Assembly (NCBI GenBank): GCA_025453975.1
Contig: JALOPI010000040.1
Span: 1 to 44,941, forward strand
Origin: Syntrophobacteraceae bacterium
GTDB taxonomy: Bacteria; Desulfobacterota; Syntrophobacteria; Syntrophobacterales; Syntrophobacteraceae
Reading direction: 5' to 3'
Length of the DNA stretch: 44,941 nucleotides
Under the pieces are notes generated by a model. It made no database searches and had not been told where the DNA came from. It saw nothing but the letters and a program-made list of their open reading frames with translations. The translations under genes were made by a program, and so were the position numbers. Shown here piece by piece: positions 9,501-17,524 of this stretch (position 1 is the stretch's first letter; every line of letters begins with the position of its first letter).

Positions 9501-9666
9501 TTTCGACCACGTAAACGTAATAGCCCGTGTTGGCCAGGTCGAGGGCGGCCTGGATCCCCGCCACTCCGCCTCCCACCACCATGACGGAGCCAATGGTGCT
9601 CCCGTTGGTCCCCGCCTTGGGGATCTTTTGCTGTTTCACGTCTTTTTTTGTGTCCATCATTTCCAT
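6559..9666 (-). CDS. hdrA: Long HdrA-like flavin/iron-sulfur electron-transfer protein (double module), paralogue
   Basis: 1035 residues with the same plan as the HdrA at 2568-5600: FAD site VVGGGVAGIQAAL (near 32), ferredoxin clusters CIACGICAEKCP (near 130) and a spaced version CIYFDKGKCKACEKFCP (near 175), the HdrA start VCHCGINIAS (near 480), a second FAD site VIGGGVAGMSAAL (near 622), and terminal clusters CIGCGLCEASCP and CKGCGICAAACP (near 967 and 1000). The widened second cluster differs from the paralogue. It is the first gene of the operon; ATG 9666 and in-frame ATGs at 9660 and 9657 are all possible, with no clean ribosome-binding site to choose between them. Two paralogous HdrA-MvhD pairs in tandem point to duplication of a two-gene unit followed by divergence. 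Confidence 0.9.
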   Translation of the reverse strand: MEMMDTKKDVKQQKIPKAGTNGSTIGSVMVVGGGVAGIQAALDLANTGYYVYVVEKSPAIGGVMAQLDKTFPTNDCSMCILSPKLVEAGRHLNIELMTLSEIEELKGEAGKFLATVRQYPRYVDMEKCIACGICAEKCPKKVDDEFNEGIGKRKAAYVKYPQAVPLKYAIDEENCIYFDKGKCKACEKFCPAGAVDFNQTSQLHKIEVGSVILSPGFKPFNPAVYDYGYGKLRNVVTSMEFERILSASGPYEGHLVRPSDKEAPRKIAWLQCVGSRDTQHGAHPYCSGVCCMYAIKEAVIAKEHAHGDLDTAIFFMDMRTYGKEFERYYDRARNETGVRFIRSRVHSIDAVAPGSEDLEISYVDDTGEMKSEVFDMVVLSIGLEVAGDVKETAARLGIEVDSDGFVSASCFSPVGTSRQGVFACGAATGPKDIPYSVMEASAASAASAATLSSARNTLTQKKTYPDEVPVAGDEPRIGVFVCHCGINIASVVDVPAVREYAATLPNVAYVANNLFTCSADTQLIIREAIKEHRLNRVVVAACTPRTHEPLFQETIREAGLNKYLFELANIRDQDSWVHQAEPEKATDKAKDLVRMAVAKVALLEPIEKLEVELNHDALVIGGGVAGMSAALNLADQGFKTTIVEKKEYLGGHALKVKRSWKGEDIGAYVKALVDRVEKHDRIEVLLNSAVTGVSGFVGNFFTTVKTNGSEQEVPHGVVVLATGAHSLTPEEYLYGQSDRVTKWHDLEALFEKEPQRLKEAEAVAFIQCVGSREPQRPYCSKICCTASLQQAIECKTQNEDMDVFILYRDLRAYGQREELYRKARELGVIFVRYSLESKPVVEKATVDGKEKIRVTVTDHVLGRPVALDVDYLNLATALVSKDDGALGKFYKVPLNADAFYLEAHMKLRPVDFATDGVFVAGLAHYPKPIEESIAQAQAAASRAANVLTQAKVEVEPIVSVVDEEGCIGCGLCEASCPFSAIRLVKVHGKGYRAENISASCKGCGICAAACPQQTIDMKHFRDRQILAAIHAGGQK

Positions 9667-9685
9667 CCTGTATGGGATTCAAAAG

Positions 9686-9699
9686 GTGAAACGTTTCAC
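9686..9699. promoter_or_regulatory. Palindrome in the leader of the hdr/met operon, candidate operator
   Basis: Perfect 14-bp palindrome GTGAAACGTTTCAC, 20 bases before the first start codon and about 70 bases after the predicted transcription start. TGAAACGTTTCA resembles LacI-family operators with a central CG; GTGA-N6-TCAC also fits the core of a CRP/FNR-type site. Which protein binds is not known. Confidence 0.5.
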
Positions 9700-9772
9700 T
9701 CCTGTCCAAAGCCTTTGCCCGGCAGCCTTGCAGAAGATATGAGGCCAATGTATCGAGAAGAAAGCACCCGCG

Positions 9773-9801
9773 AGTATACCACCGGCCCCACCATCGTTCA
9801 A
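9773..9801 (-). promoter_or_regulatory. Sigma-70-type promoter of the hdr/met operon
   Basis: Minus-strand TTGAAC, 17-base spacer, TATACT. It is the best match to the consensus upstream of hdrA and leaves a leader of about 100 bases. Confidence 0.6.
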
Positions 9802-9815
9802 GGAGTAAACACCAG

Positions 9816-9992
9816 TTTGCACAAGACCTTATTGAACCCTGCCCCTATTTACACAAGGTGCGGGGGGAGGCGGTCAGGAAGGGTGACCCCGGGTCGAAGA
9901 GGGGAATCGAAACCGCTGCGGCGAGGCGGAGTCAGCTCCGTGAAAGGCTCCATTCCGGGCTGGGAGCCTGGTCCTGTATCTTTTTGCACAAG
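9816..9992 (-). promoter_or_regulatory. Three CTTGTGYAAA repeats upstream of the promoter
   Basis: The 10-mer CTTGTGCAAA occurs on the minus strand at 9816-9825 and 9983-9992, and with one change (CTTGTGTAAA) at 9848-9857. The two proximal copies are 32 bases apart, about three helical turns, and lie just upstream of the -35 box. They are candidate activator sites; the protein is unknown. The surrounding 9667-10313 stretch carries no gene. Confidence 0.4.
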
Positions 9993-10043
9993 CTCCTTAT
10001 AGCCAAAACCAGCCATCAGATCAATAGATGAACAAAGGCGCCG

Positions 10044-10177
10044 AGGAGGCTGTCCGAGAATATCCTGTGTCATTTCGAACGGAGCGCAGCGAAGAGAGAA
10101 ATCTCCAGGAATCCAGTGATCACCAAGATCGAGATTTCTCGCTATCGCTCGAAAGGACCGTTCTCGGACGGCCTCCT
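10044..10177. repeat. Palindromic intergenic repeat (REP/MITE-like)
   Basis: A 17-base terminal inverted repeat (10044-10060 with 10161-10177, one change that still allows a G-U pair) encloses smaller inverted repeats around GAGAAATCTC and GAGATTTCTC. The inner text (CATTTCGAACGGAGCGCAGCG, 21 bases at 10071-10091, shown here only as CATTTCGAACGG...) resembles the widespread GTCATTGCGAGCGAAGC-type bacterial intergenic repeats. It has no coding capacity. A degraded relative appears at 22571-22616. Confidence 0.7.
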
Positions 10178-10313
10178 GGGATCCTCCGGATCGTGCGCAC
10201 CGCACGGCGGGCGGGGCTGCCTGCCCTTATGGCTTCCCTCTTTCCTCGGATTGCCCTATGCTAGAATCTCTATACATGAGGATGGAGCCCACTCACAGCC
10301 TGGAGTCAGCATC

Positions 10314-10556
10314 ATGGAAACATTCGATCGAGAGCGCCTTGCAAGCTTCGACGGGACCGATGGCAAACCGGTGTACATCGCCCACGATGGCAGAGTTTAC
10401 GATGTCTCCCGCAGCAGGATGTGGGCGGGAGGGTCTCACATGAGGCGTCACCGTGCGGGCGCCGATCTGACGGAGGACCTGGAGGACGCTCCCCATGATC
10501 CATCGGTTCTCAAGCGGTTTCCACAGGTGGGCGTGGTGAAGGAAGGGCCGGGGTAG
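10314..10556 (+). CDS. Small cytochrome-b5-like heme/steroid-binding domain protein
   Basis: 80 residues, a free-standing cytochrome-b5-like domain of the short bacterial type (predicted heme/steroid binding). Recognisable segments are FDGTDGKPVYIAHDGRVYDV, then W-GGSHMRRHRAG-DLT and a closing FPQVGVV. The classical HPGG heme loop is not present; GGSHMRRH lies at the equivalent place, so the histidines there are the candidate ligands. ATG 10314 has GGAG 8 bases upstream. It is about 60 percent identical by eye to the N-terminal domain of the membrane protein at 21807-22526. No signal peptide, so cytoplasmic. Its ligand and partner are unknown. Confidence 0.8.
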   Translation: METFDRERLASFDGTDGKPVYIAHDGRVYDVSRSRMWAGGSHMRRHRAGADLTEDLEDAPHDPSVLKRFPQVGVVKEGPG

Positions 10557-10746
10557 GGCACATGCTCTGGTGATTCCCGAATCCAGCCTCAGTGCCGATC
10601 CTGGCCCGCAAGGGGTCGGATGGCGCCTCGCCTGCCCGACAATACTCTTCAAGATGAAGCTCCGCCCGGTCGATGATATGGGTCAAAACCAGCCAGCACT
10701 GACCGGGAATAGCTTTATTGATTGAACGCATGAGGATTGTCGGGGC

Positions 10747-12663
10747 ATGTCACTGAAGTATAAGGTCATCATCATCACTCTCGTCACTTTTCTCTTCTCC
10801 TTCGCCATCGACTACGGAATCCAGAGGCTCGTGATCATGCCGAACTTCCACGAGCTGGAGCGGGCGGAGGCGAGCAAGAACATCACCCGCGTCATCGAGG
10901 CCATCAACCGGGAGCTGCAGCTGGTGAGCATGGCCGTCTGCGACTGGGCCTACTGGGATCCCATGTACCAGTTCGCCACGGACCGCAACACCGAATTTCT
11001 GGATTCGACTCTCAACGAGACCGCCCTGCAGAACGCCCACGTCAACCTCATGAACGTCTATGACGCCGGGCATTCCCTGGTGTGGGGCAAAGCCATGGAC
11101 CTGGATTCCGACGCATCTTTGGATCTGGGCATCTTCTCGGCGGAGCGGCTTCCGGACGGGCATCCCCTGATCAACGTATCGGATGTGGAAAGTGAAGTCA
11201 CCGGAGTCATCGATACGCCCCAAGGCCCCATGCTCATCGCGGCCAAACCGATCCTCACCAATGAAAGGAAAGGACCGGCCAGTGGGACCTTCGTCATGGG
11301 ACGGTTCCTGAATGAAGCCGCGGTCAGGCAGATCGGGGAGCAGACGCGCCTGTCGTTGTCCGTGCTTCCCCATGAAGCCGTGGAGCCCGTCGAGCCCATG
11401 ACACGCCCGGCCGGCCACTCCCTGCCCCAGACGCCCATCCGGCTTGAGATCGCCAACAACCTGACCGTAGCCAAAACCACCATCGGTGACCTCTCCGGGC
11501 AGCCGCTGCTCACCATACGGGTGGCCACGCCTCGAGTCATGGAAGCCCGCGGAGAAGCGGCCATGCACTTCGCCCTCCTGTCCATCGGGGGCGCGGGGCT
11601 CCTTCTCATCATCGTGCTCCTCCTCATGCTTCACCGCACCATCATTCGCCCCATCGGTCAGCTCACGGCCCATGCCATCCGTGTCGGCGAGAGTGACGAT
11701 CTGCGCATTCGACTGGGATTCCGTCGCAAGGACGAGATCGGAGCCCTGGGGCGGGAATTCGACAGCATGACGGACCGGCTGGCCGAGGCTCGCCGCAGGC
11801 TCGTCGACCAGTCGTATCACTCGGGGATCGCCGAAATGGCCAGCGGCGTGCTTCACAACATCGGGAACGCCATCACGCCCATGAATGTGCGGCTCGCGAC
11901 CTTGCGGGAGGAGCTGAATGACGCCCCCACCGCTGAAATGGAAATGGCTCTGGGCGAGCTGTCGAGCGACGCCACCGACCCGGGGCGGAGAGAGGATCTG
12001 ACGAAGTTCGTGGAGCTGGCCGGATCGGAGCTCGCCTCCCTCGTCACGCGGATGGAGGGAGAGATTTCCACCATCGCTCAGCAGGTGTCACACGTGCAGC
12101 AGATCCTCTCGGATCAGGAGCGGTACAGCCGGGCGACCCGAGTACTGGAGCCGGTCAACATGGAGGTGATCACCCGCGAGGCGAGCGCGATGCTTGCCCC
12201 CGAGATGCAGCGGACCATGGCGATCCAGGTTTCCCCGAGCGTCAGCCAGGTGGGCGACGTTCTGGCCTCCCGGGTGGTCCTGCAGCAGCTGGTGACCAAT
12301 CTTCTGGTCAACGCGGCCGAATCCATCCTCACCAGCGAGTCCAGAGAAGGTCGCCTGGTGGTGACGGGAGAAAAGGTGAAGCTGGATGGCGCCCCCTGCG
12401 CCCACATCCGTTTCGAGGACAATGGGCAGGGGATTACCAGTGAAGACCTCAAGCGCATGTTCGAAAGGAGCTTTTCCACCAAGAACCGGGGCTCCGGTCT
12501 GGGCCTGCACTGGTCCGCCAACACCGTCAACGCCCTGAAAGGCCGTCTGTACGCGGAAAGCGAGGGGCCTGGAAAGGGCCTTTCCATGCATCTCATCCTT
12601 CCTCTGGCCGAAGGAGGGGACAACGGAAACGACTTCGCAAAAGATGAGGACCATGGAGTCTAA
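10747..12663 (+). CDS. Membrane sensor histidine kinase with CHASE4 domain
   Basis: 638 residues. A first membrane segment (about 6-27) and a second (about 273-295, [19 protein letters not shown]) flank a periplasmic CHASE4-type sensor region; the stretch [14 protein letters not shown] (about 63-76) is typical of CHASE4. A HAMP domain (about 296-350) leads to a dimerisation helix with the H-box GVLHNIGN, phospho-acceptor His370, and then a HATPase domain with N-box [14 protein letters not shown] and [11 protein letters not shown]. This GVLHN type of H-box is a recognised variant. The stop overlaps the next gene, which encodes its probable partner, a receiver-GGDEF-EAL protein, so the pair forms a two-component route from a periplasmic signal to cyclic-di-GMP. 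The ligand cannot be deduced. Confidence 0.88.
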   Translation: MSLKYKVIIITLVTFLFSFAIDYGIQRLVIMPNFHELERAEASKNITRVIEAINRELQLVSMAVCDWAYWDPMYQFATDRNTEFLDSTLNETALQNAHVNLMNVYDAGHSLVWGKAMDLDSDASLDLGIFSAERLPDGHPLINVSDVESEVTGVIDTPQGPMLIAAKPILTNERKGPASGTFVMGRFLNEAAVRQIGEQTRLSLSVLPHEAVEPVEPMTRPAGHSLPQTPIRLEIANNLTVAKTTIGDLSGQPLLTIRVATPRVMEARGEAAMHFALLSIGGAGLLLIIVLLLMLHRTIIRPIGQLTAHAIRVGESDDLRIRLGFRRKDEIGALGREFDSMTDRLAEARRRLVDQSYHSGIAEMASGVLHNIGNAITPMNVRLATLREELNDAPTAEMEMALGELSSDATDPGRREDLTKFVELAGSELASLVTRMEGEISTIAQQVSHVQQILSDQERYSRATRVLEPVNMEVITREASAMLAPEMQRTMAIQVSPSVSQVGDVLASRVVLQQLVTNLLVNAAESILTSESREGRLVVTGEKVKLDGAPCAHIRFEDNGQGITSEDLKRMFERSFSTKNRGSGLGLHWSANTVNALKGRLYAESEGPGKGLSMHLILPLAEGGDNGNDFAKDEDHGV

Positions 12664-14563
12664 TAAGATCGAACCGATTCGGGTGCTGATCGCCGATGAT
12701 GAGCCGGCGCTGCTTGATTCCTACCGCAAGATCCTGGGCGGGTGCTCCGAGCCGGCCAAGGCTTCGACCAGGGCCATGGGCGACCTCCGGGCCAAGCTCT
12801 TTGGAGGAGCCTGTCAGAAGGAGCCGGGTGAAGAGCAGGAGTTCGAAGTGGTCTACACCGAGGGGGCCGAAGCCGCCGTGGCGGCTGTGCGGAGCGCCCG
12901 GGACGACCGAGCACCGTTCGGTGTCGTTTTCCTCGACATGCGCATGCCTCCGGGCCCCGACGGGGTATGGGCGGCCAGGGAGATCCGGGCCATGGATCCC
13001 AACGTGGACATCGTCATTGCCACGGCCTTTTCGGATGTCGATCCCCGCGAGATATCCAGGCAGGCTCCCCCGGCGGACAAGATTTTCTACATGCAGAAGC
13101 CTTTTCATCCGTTCGAGGTGCGTCAGCATGCCCTGGCCCTCGGCCGCAAGTCACAGGCGGAAGCCAGGATCCGGCAGCTCGCCTACTACGACACCCTGAC
13201 GGGGCTTCCCAATCGGGAGCTTTTCCGGGTTCGACTCGCTCAATCCATCGAGCTCGCCAGACGACACGATCGACAGATCGCGGTCCTTTTCCTGGACCTC
13301 GACAACTTCAAGCGCATCAACGACACCCTGGGACACTCGGTGGGCGACCAGCTCCTGCGCAAGACGGCCGAGCGGCTCACCAAATGCCTGAGGATGGGTG
13401 ACGCCGTCACCCGCTCGGCGCTGGGGCAGCATAAGGATAACCTGGCCAGGATGGGGGGGGACGAGTTCATGATCCTCCTTTCCGAGATCGGCAGGAGCGA
13501 AGATGCGGCGGGGGTGGCAGCGAGGATCCTCGAGAGTCTTTCGGAGCCCCTCCACCTGGCGGACCACGAAGTCATTGTCACCACCAGCATCGGAATCTCC
13601 GTGTTTCCGCAGGATGGTCAGGACGCGGAGACCCTCCTCAAAAGAGCCGATATGGCGATGTATTTCGCCAAGCGCACCGGGAGGAACTCCTTCCAGTACT
13701 TTTCCGAATCCATGAACGAGGCGGCCATCAAGCGGCTGACCATGGAATCGCTGCTGCGGCGAGCCATCGAGCGGGACGAGCTGACGGTATGGTACCAGCC
13801 CCAGTTCAACCTGCAGACCTGGGAGCTGTGCGGCGTCGAGGCTCTTCTGCGCTGGAAGAGCCCGGAGATCGGGATGATCTCGCCGGGTGATTTCATTCCC
13901 GTGGCCGAGGAAAGCGGGCTCATCATCCCCATCGGCGAGTGGGTGCTGCGCACGGCATGCAGCCAGGCCAAGGCCTGGCGTGACGAGGGCTTTCCCCTGC
14001 CGAGGGTGGCCGTGAACATTTCGGTCCTTCAGTTCGTGCAGAAGGGCTTTCCCGAAATGGTGGGGAGCGTGCTGAAGGAAACGATGCTCGAGCCCGAGCT
14101 GCTCGAGCTGGAGATCACCGAATCCCTCCTCATGAAAGATTCCGAGAACGCGGTACAGACCCTTCGCGCCCTGAAAGGTCTGGGCATCAAGCTTGCCATC
14201 GACGACTTTGGAACAGGGTATTCCAGCTTGAGCCGACTCAAGCACTTCCCCATCGATCGCCTCAAGATCGACCGGTCCTTCATCACCGCCATCAACGCCG
14301 ACGAGAACGACAAGGCCATCGCCACGGCCATCATTGCCATGGCGGACAGCATGAAGCTCAACGTCACCGCCGAAGGAGTCGAGACCAACGGCCAGGTGGA
14401 CTTCCTGAAGAGCCGAAACTGCGAGGAAATCCAGGGGTACTATGCCTGCAGACCCCTGCCCGCCGGCGATCTCCATGAATTCATGATGAAGAAGGGAATG
14501 GGCGCCATCGACAAGGAAAGCATCCTTCGTCTGGGGAGAGAGGCGTACCAGAACCTTTGCTGA
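12653..14563 (+). CDS. Response regulator with GGDEF and EAL domains
   Basis: 636 residues from ATG 12653; an in-frame ATG at 12644 is possible. The receiver domain (1-165) has the acidic pair ADDE, phospho-acceptor Asp in VVFLDMRMP and Lys in MQKPF, with an extra loop of about 45 residues after the first helix. The diguanylate cyclase domain has an intact GGDEF at about 268-272. The usual inhibitory RxxD site five residues earlier reads QHKD, so product inhibition is probably lost. The EAL domain starts with EALLRW (E396) and keeps [18 protein letters not shown] and LKID, so the phosphodiesterase site looks complete. It can therefore make or break cyclic-di-GMP, and which dominates cannot be told. 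It overlaps the histidine kinase gene by 11 bases, implying co-translation and a direct phosphotransfer pair. Confidence 0.88.
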   Translation: MESNKIEPIRVLIADDEPALLDSYRKILGGCSEPAKASTRAMGDLRAKLFGGACQKEPGEEQEFEVVYTEGAEAAVAAVRSARDDRAPFGVVFLDMRMPPGPDGVWAAREIRAMDPNVDIVIATAFSDVDPREISRQAPPADKIFYMQKPFHPFEVRQHALALGRKSQAEARIRQLAYYDTLTGLPNRELFRVRLAQSIELARRHDRQIAVLFLDLDNFKRINDTLGHSVGDQLLRKTAERLTKCLRMGDAVTRSALGQHKDNLARMGGDEFMILLSEIGRSEDAAGVAARILESLSEPLHLADHEVIVTTSIGISVFPQDGQDAETLLKRADMAMYFAKRTGRNSFQYFSESMNEAAIKRLTMESLLRRAIERDELTVWYQPQFNLQTWELCGVEALLRWKSPEIGMISPGDFIPVAEESGLIIPIGEWVLRTACSQAKAWRDEGFPLPRVAVNISVLQFVQKGFPEMVGSVLKETMLEPELLELEITESLLMKDSENAVQTLRALKGLGIKLAIDDFGTGYSSLSRLKHFPIDRLKIDRSFITAINADENDKAIATAIIAMADSMKLNVTAEGVETNGQVDFLKSRNCEEIQGYYACRPLPAGDLHEFMMKKGMGAIDKESILRLGREAYQNLC

Positions 14564-14582
14564 GAGTCGCCCCGTTTCTTTT

Positions 14583-15875
14583 TCACAGGCCGCTCGTGGG
14601 CCCACCGGATTCCCTGCTGATCCGGACGGCGCAGAGCTTCCCGCACATGGTGCAGGCCTCCCGATCATGGGTGACTTCCAGCCTGCGCCGCGCCAGGGCC
14701 GGATCGATGGCCTCGGCAATCATTCCCTCCCAGTCCAGGCTCAAGCGGCACTTCGACATGCGACGGTCCCACTCCATGGCTCCCGGAAGCCCCTTGGCGA
14801 TATCCGACACGTGGGCAGCTATCCGGGTGGCCATGACTCCCTGAAGCACGTCGTCGGTGTTGGGAAGGCCCAGGTGCTCGGCCGGTGTCACGTAACACAG
14901 GAAGTCGGCCCCCGCCATTCCCGCCACGGCGCCCCCGATGGCGGCCGTGATGTGGTCGTAACCCGGCGCGATATCCGTGGGCAGGGGCCCCAGCACGTAG
15001 AAGGGGGCTCCTTCACACAACCGCTTCTGGAGAATCATGTTGGCCTGAATGTCCTGCAGAGGCACGTGGCCCGGCCCCTCGATCATCACTTGAGCTCCCC
15101 GCGCCCGCGCCCGCCGAGCCAGCTCGCCCAGAATGACCAGCTCCTCCAGCTGTGCCCCGTCGGTGGCATCGACAATGGTCCCCGGCCGAAGCCCGTCGCC
15201 CAGGCTCAAGGTCACGTCGTGGGCGTGGGCGATGGAAACGAGGTCGTCGTAGTATTGAAACAGCGGGTTCTCGGCGCCGTTCCTGCGCATCCAGTGCATG
15301 AGGATGGATCCGCCGCGGCTCACGCAGGGCATGAGCCTTTCGTAGGATTCGAGCCGTTGGACCGATGCCCGGGTCACCCCGCAGTGCACCGTGATGTAGT
15401 CGATCCCTTCCCCGCACTGCTTTTCGATGCTTCTCAGCAGCTCCTCCCCGTCCATTTCCTCCAGCTCACGGCCTTGAAGCACCAGCTCCGTGGCCAGGGT
15501 GTAGATGGGGACGGCCCCCACCATGACCGGTGAGTTTTCCAGGAAAAAGCGGCGCAGGCCCTGAAGGTCTCCCCCGGTGGAGAGGTCCATGATGGAATGG
15601 GTCCCGGCGTCGAGGGCCGCACCGAGCTTCGAGGCCTCCAGCTCCAGGCTGAAGCATTCGCCGCTGCTGCCCAGGTTGGCATTGACCTTGGTCTTCAGTC
15701 CCTGCCCCACGGCATGGATGCGCGAGAACGAGCGATGCCGGTTCTTGGGCAGAACCGCGTGGCCTCGCGCGATGCGGTCGCGAAGCTCTTCCGGGGACAT
15801 GGGCTCGTCCGCGACGGCCCGGATCATCTCATCGGTGACGATCCCTTTTCGCGCGTAGTCGAGCTGAGTCATCAT
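14583..15875 (-). CDS. thiC: Phosphomethylpyrimidine synthase ThiC
   Basis: 430 residues, normal length for the bacterial short form. ThiC is a radical-SAM enzyme that rearranges aminoimidazole ribotide to the thiamine pyrimidine HMP-P. The radical-SAM [4Fe-4S] site lies unusually at the C-terminus and is visible as CTMCGKLC (Cx2Cx4C). Conserved ThiC stretches include NANLGSS, ITVHCGVT, SRGGS, EGPGHVPL and GPLPTDIAPGYDHI. ATG 15875 follows AGGAGGG at 6 bases; a second ATG comes directly after it. The open frame continues upstream but that part is the leader with the TPP riboswitch. Expression is therefore expected to fall when TPP is abundant. It stands alone, with no other thi gene in view. 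Confidence 0.96.
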   Translation of the reverse strand: MMTQLDYARKGIVTDEMIRAVADEPMSPEELRDRIARGHAVLPKNRHRSFSRIHAVGQGLKTKVNANLGSSGECFSLELEASKLGAALDAGTHSIMDLSTGGDLQGLRRFFLENSPVMVGAVPIYTLATELVLQGRELEEMDGEELLRSIEKQCGEGIDYITVHCGVTRASVQRLESYERLMPCVSRGGSILMHWMRRNGAENPLFQYYDDLVSIAHAHDVTLSLGDGLRPGTIVDATDGAQLEELVILGELARRARARGAQVMIEGPGHVPLQDIQANMILQKRLCEGAPFYVLGPLPTDIAPGYDHITAAIGGAVAGMAGADFLCYVTPAEHLGLPNTDDVLQGVMATRIAAHVSDIAKGLPGAMEWDRRMSKCRLSLDWEGMIAEAIDPALARRRLEVTHDREACTMCGKLCAVRISRESGGPTSGL

Positions 15876-16001
15876 GGATTCCCTCCTTGGATGCTGGGTG
15901 ATGGAACTGGGGCGGAAAGCGCTGGAGGGAAGGCGGGATGGCAAAAATCGTGGCTGACTCAAAAAAGAAAGGAAGAGAAAGGAACGATTTTGGTCGCATA
16001 C

Positions 16002-16081
16002 GCCGATTCCTCCGCCAGCATGACCTGGATCAGGTTCAAAGGGTGTAATCTCAGCCCTCGTTAGGAGAGCACCCCTTCGGC
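16002..16081 (-). promoter_or_regulatory. TPP riboswitch (THI element) of thiC
   Basis: The minus strand shows the conserved TPP-aptamer parts in order: GGGGTGCT, GGGCTGAGATTACACCC, TTTGAACCTGATC and ATGCTGGCGGAGGA. The closing stem P1 pairs GCCGA with TCGGC (16077-16081 with 16002-16006). It ends about 125 bases before the thiC start. In the platform, an 8-bp long-range pairing AAAATCGT/ACGATTTT followed by T's is possible but unproved, so control of termination or of translation is open. Confidence 0.93.
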
Positions 16082-16353
16082 ACTTGAGCCTTTCAAAAGA
16101 CCGACAGCTTTGATGCCGGCCCGGTCCGGGAGCCGCAGCCAGGCCCAAAGACATTCCGCGCCGTGCATCCTCACGCGCGCGAATCTTAGCGCACCGCCGG
16201 ACGATTGTCACCCTCCGCCGAGAACGGCGCGAGCGAAGAGCATGAGAGCCGAGCCCAACCGGGTTCACTACCTCGACTCCGGACCGTCGGGATTCAACAG
16301 CCCGGGGGGCTCCTGGCGCAGGTCCGGTGGGATGCTGGGTGGATGGGGCGGCT

Positions 16354-16686
16354 TCAATGGGAAACCATTCTTGAGAACAGGTTGATGACGACCACACTCG
16401 CCACGATGAGGAGCACGCCAACGATGGCTGGAGTGTCCGGGGTCTGACCGAAGAACAGCCAGGCACCCAGCGCGATCAGCAGAACAACCGCGCCTGACCA
16501 TATGGCGTACGCCATGCCGACTGGAATGGTTTTCAGAGTGAGCGACAGAAAGTAAAAGGAAGTCCCATATCCAGCCAAGACAACGAGCGATGGCCAGAGA
16601 CGGGAAAACCCCTCGGATGCTTTCAGCGCCGAGGTCGCCATCACTTCACCGAGGATGGCCACTGACAGAAACAGCCATTGCTGCAT
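16354..16686 (-). CDS. emrE: Small multidrug resistance exporter, EmrE-like
   Basis: 110 residues with four membrane helices, the size of SMR transporters that exchange protons for cationic drugs or quaternary ammonium compounds. The essential membrane glutamate is in [10 protein letters not shown] (E12 or so), followed by [24 protein letters not shown] and FFGQ; these match EmrE/QacE rather than the guanidinium exporters of the SugE/Gdx branch. The ATG at 16686 removes a 12-residue extension that lacks membrane character. It is on the same strand as the peroxiredoxin 110 bases upstream and precedes the thiC leader. Natural substrate unknown. Confidence 0.9.
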   Translation of the reverse strand: MQQWLFLSVAILGEVMATSALKASEGFSRLWPSLVVLAGYGTSFYFLSLTLKTIPVGMAYAIWSGAVVLLIALGAWLFFGQTPDTPAIVGVLLIVASVVVINLFSRMVSH

Positions 16687-16796
16687 GGGCACGATCCTTG
16701 GTTGCAACGTCAGAACCATTGGAGGGCGAGGCGGAACACCGGGCCCAGCATCTGGATCGTGCCCCTGACTGGAACGGAGTAGCGGCCCTGGAAGCC

Positions 16797-17411
16797 TCAG
16801 AAGGCTTCACGAGGCTTCCAGGAATCCCAGGGCCTCCCAGGGCTTGATGATTCTTCCGTAACCGCCAGGGTGGGCTTCCCGGGCTCCCAGCCGCACGGCA
16901 TCATGCGCCCGGTGGCCTGGTGCTCCTGGAGAGCCCTCAACTGTCGGAGGATTTCCGTCATGCTTCTTCCCAGGGGTGCGGCCACGACTTCCAGCGATTG
17001 GATGGTCCCCTCGGCGTCGATGATGAAGTGGCTGCGAATCTCACGATTTGCATTGGCGTCATAGACGCCGTACATGGAGCCGATGGCGCCGTCGGAATCG
17101 CACACGATGGGAAACCTGGCGCCTCCGGGCACCATCCTGGACAGGCACTGCTCCTGAAAGGCGTCATGGCTTTCCAGGGTGTCCGTGCTCACCGCCAGGA
17201 CCTCGGCGCCAAGCTCCCGAAGGGCCGGATATTTGACCGCCATGGCTGCCATCTCCGTCGGACAGACGCAGGTGAAATCCCCGGGATAGAAGAACAATAC
17301 AACCCACTGGCCCCTGTACTGGAAGAGGCTCACCCGCACCCGCAGTCCGTCATGAAACGCCGCCGCCTCAAAAAGCGGCGCAGGCTCGCCTACACAAGGA
17401 ATCCTGCTCAT
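16797..17411 (-). CDS. 2-Cys peroxiredoxin (AhpC/TSA family)
   Basis: 204 residues. Peroxiredoxins reduce hydrogen peroxide, organic peroxides or peroxynitrite with a cysteine. The peroxidatic cysteine is in [13 protein letters not shown] (about residues 43-55) and the resolving cysteine in [11 protein letters not shown] (about 175-185), placing it among typical 2-Cys AhpC-like enzymes. ATG 17411 is supported by GGAAGGGG upstream. A likely role is oxygen defence in an anaerobe. No AhpF or thioredoxin gene is next to it. The final 20 residues beyond the resolving cysteine look unstructured. Confidence 0.9.
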   Translation of the reverse strand: MSRIPCVGEPAPLFEAAAFHDGLRVRVSLFQYRGQWVVLFFYPGDFTCVCPTEMAAMAVKYPALRELGAEVLAVSTDTLESHDAFQEQCLSRMVPGGARFPIVCDSDGAIGSMYGVYDANANREIRSHFIIDAEGTIQSLEVVAAPLGRSMTEILRQLRALQEHQATGRMMPCGWEPGKPTLAVTEESSSPGRPWDSWKPREAF

Positions 17412-17524
17412 CGGTCCCCTTCCTTTCCCATCGTTCAACTGGCTTCACACGGACCTCTGGGCGGGCGGCAGGGCGGCCTCTGCCGCGGCAGCCTCTCTTT
17501 TCACAAGGGGACCACGGATCCCGC

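Noticed and set aside
9700..9770. Sigma-54 promoter upstream of hdrA
   Set aside because: TTGGCC and TGCA occur, but the GG-GC spacing is 13 bases instead of 10.
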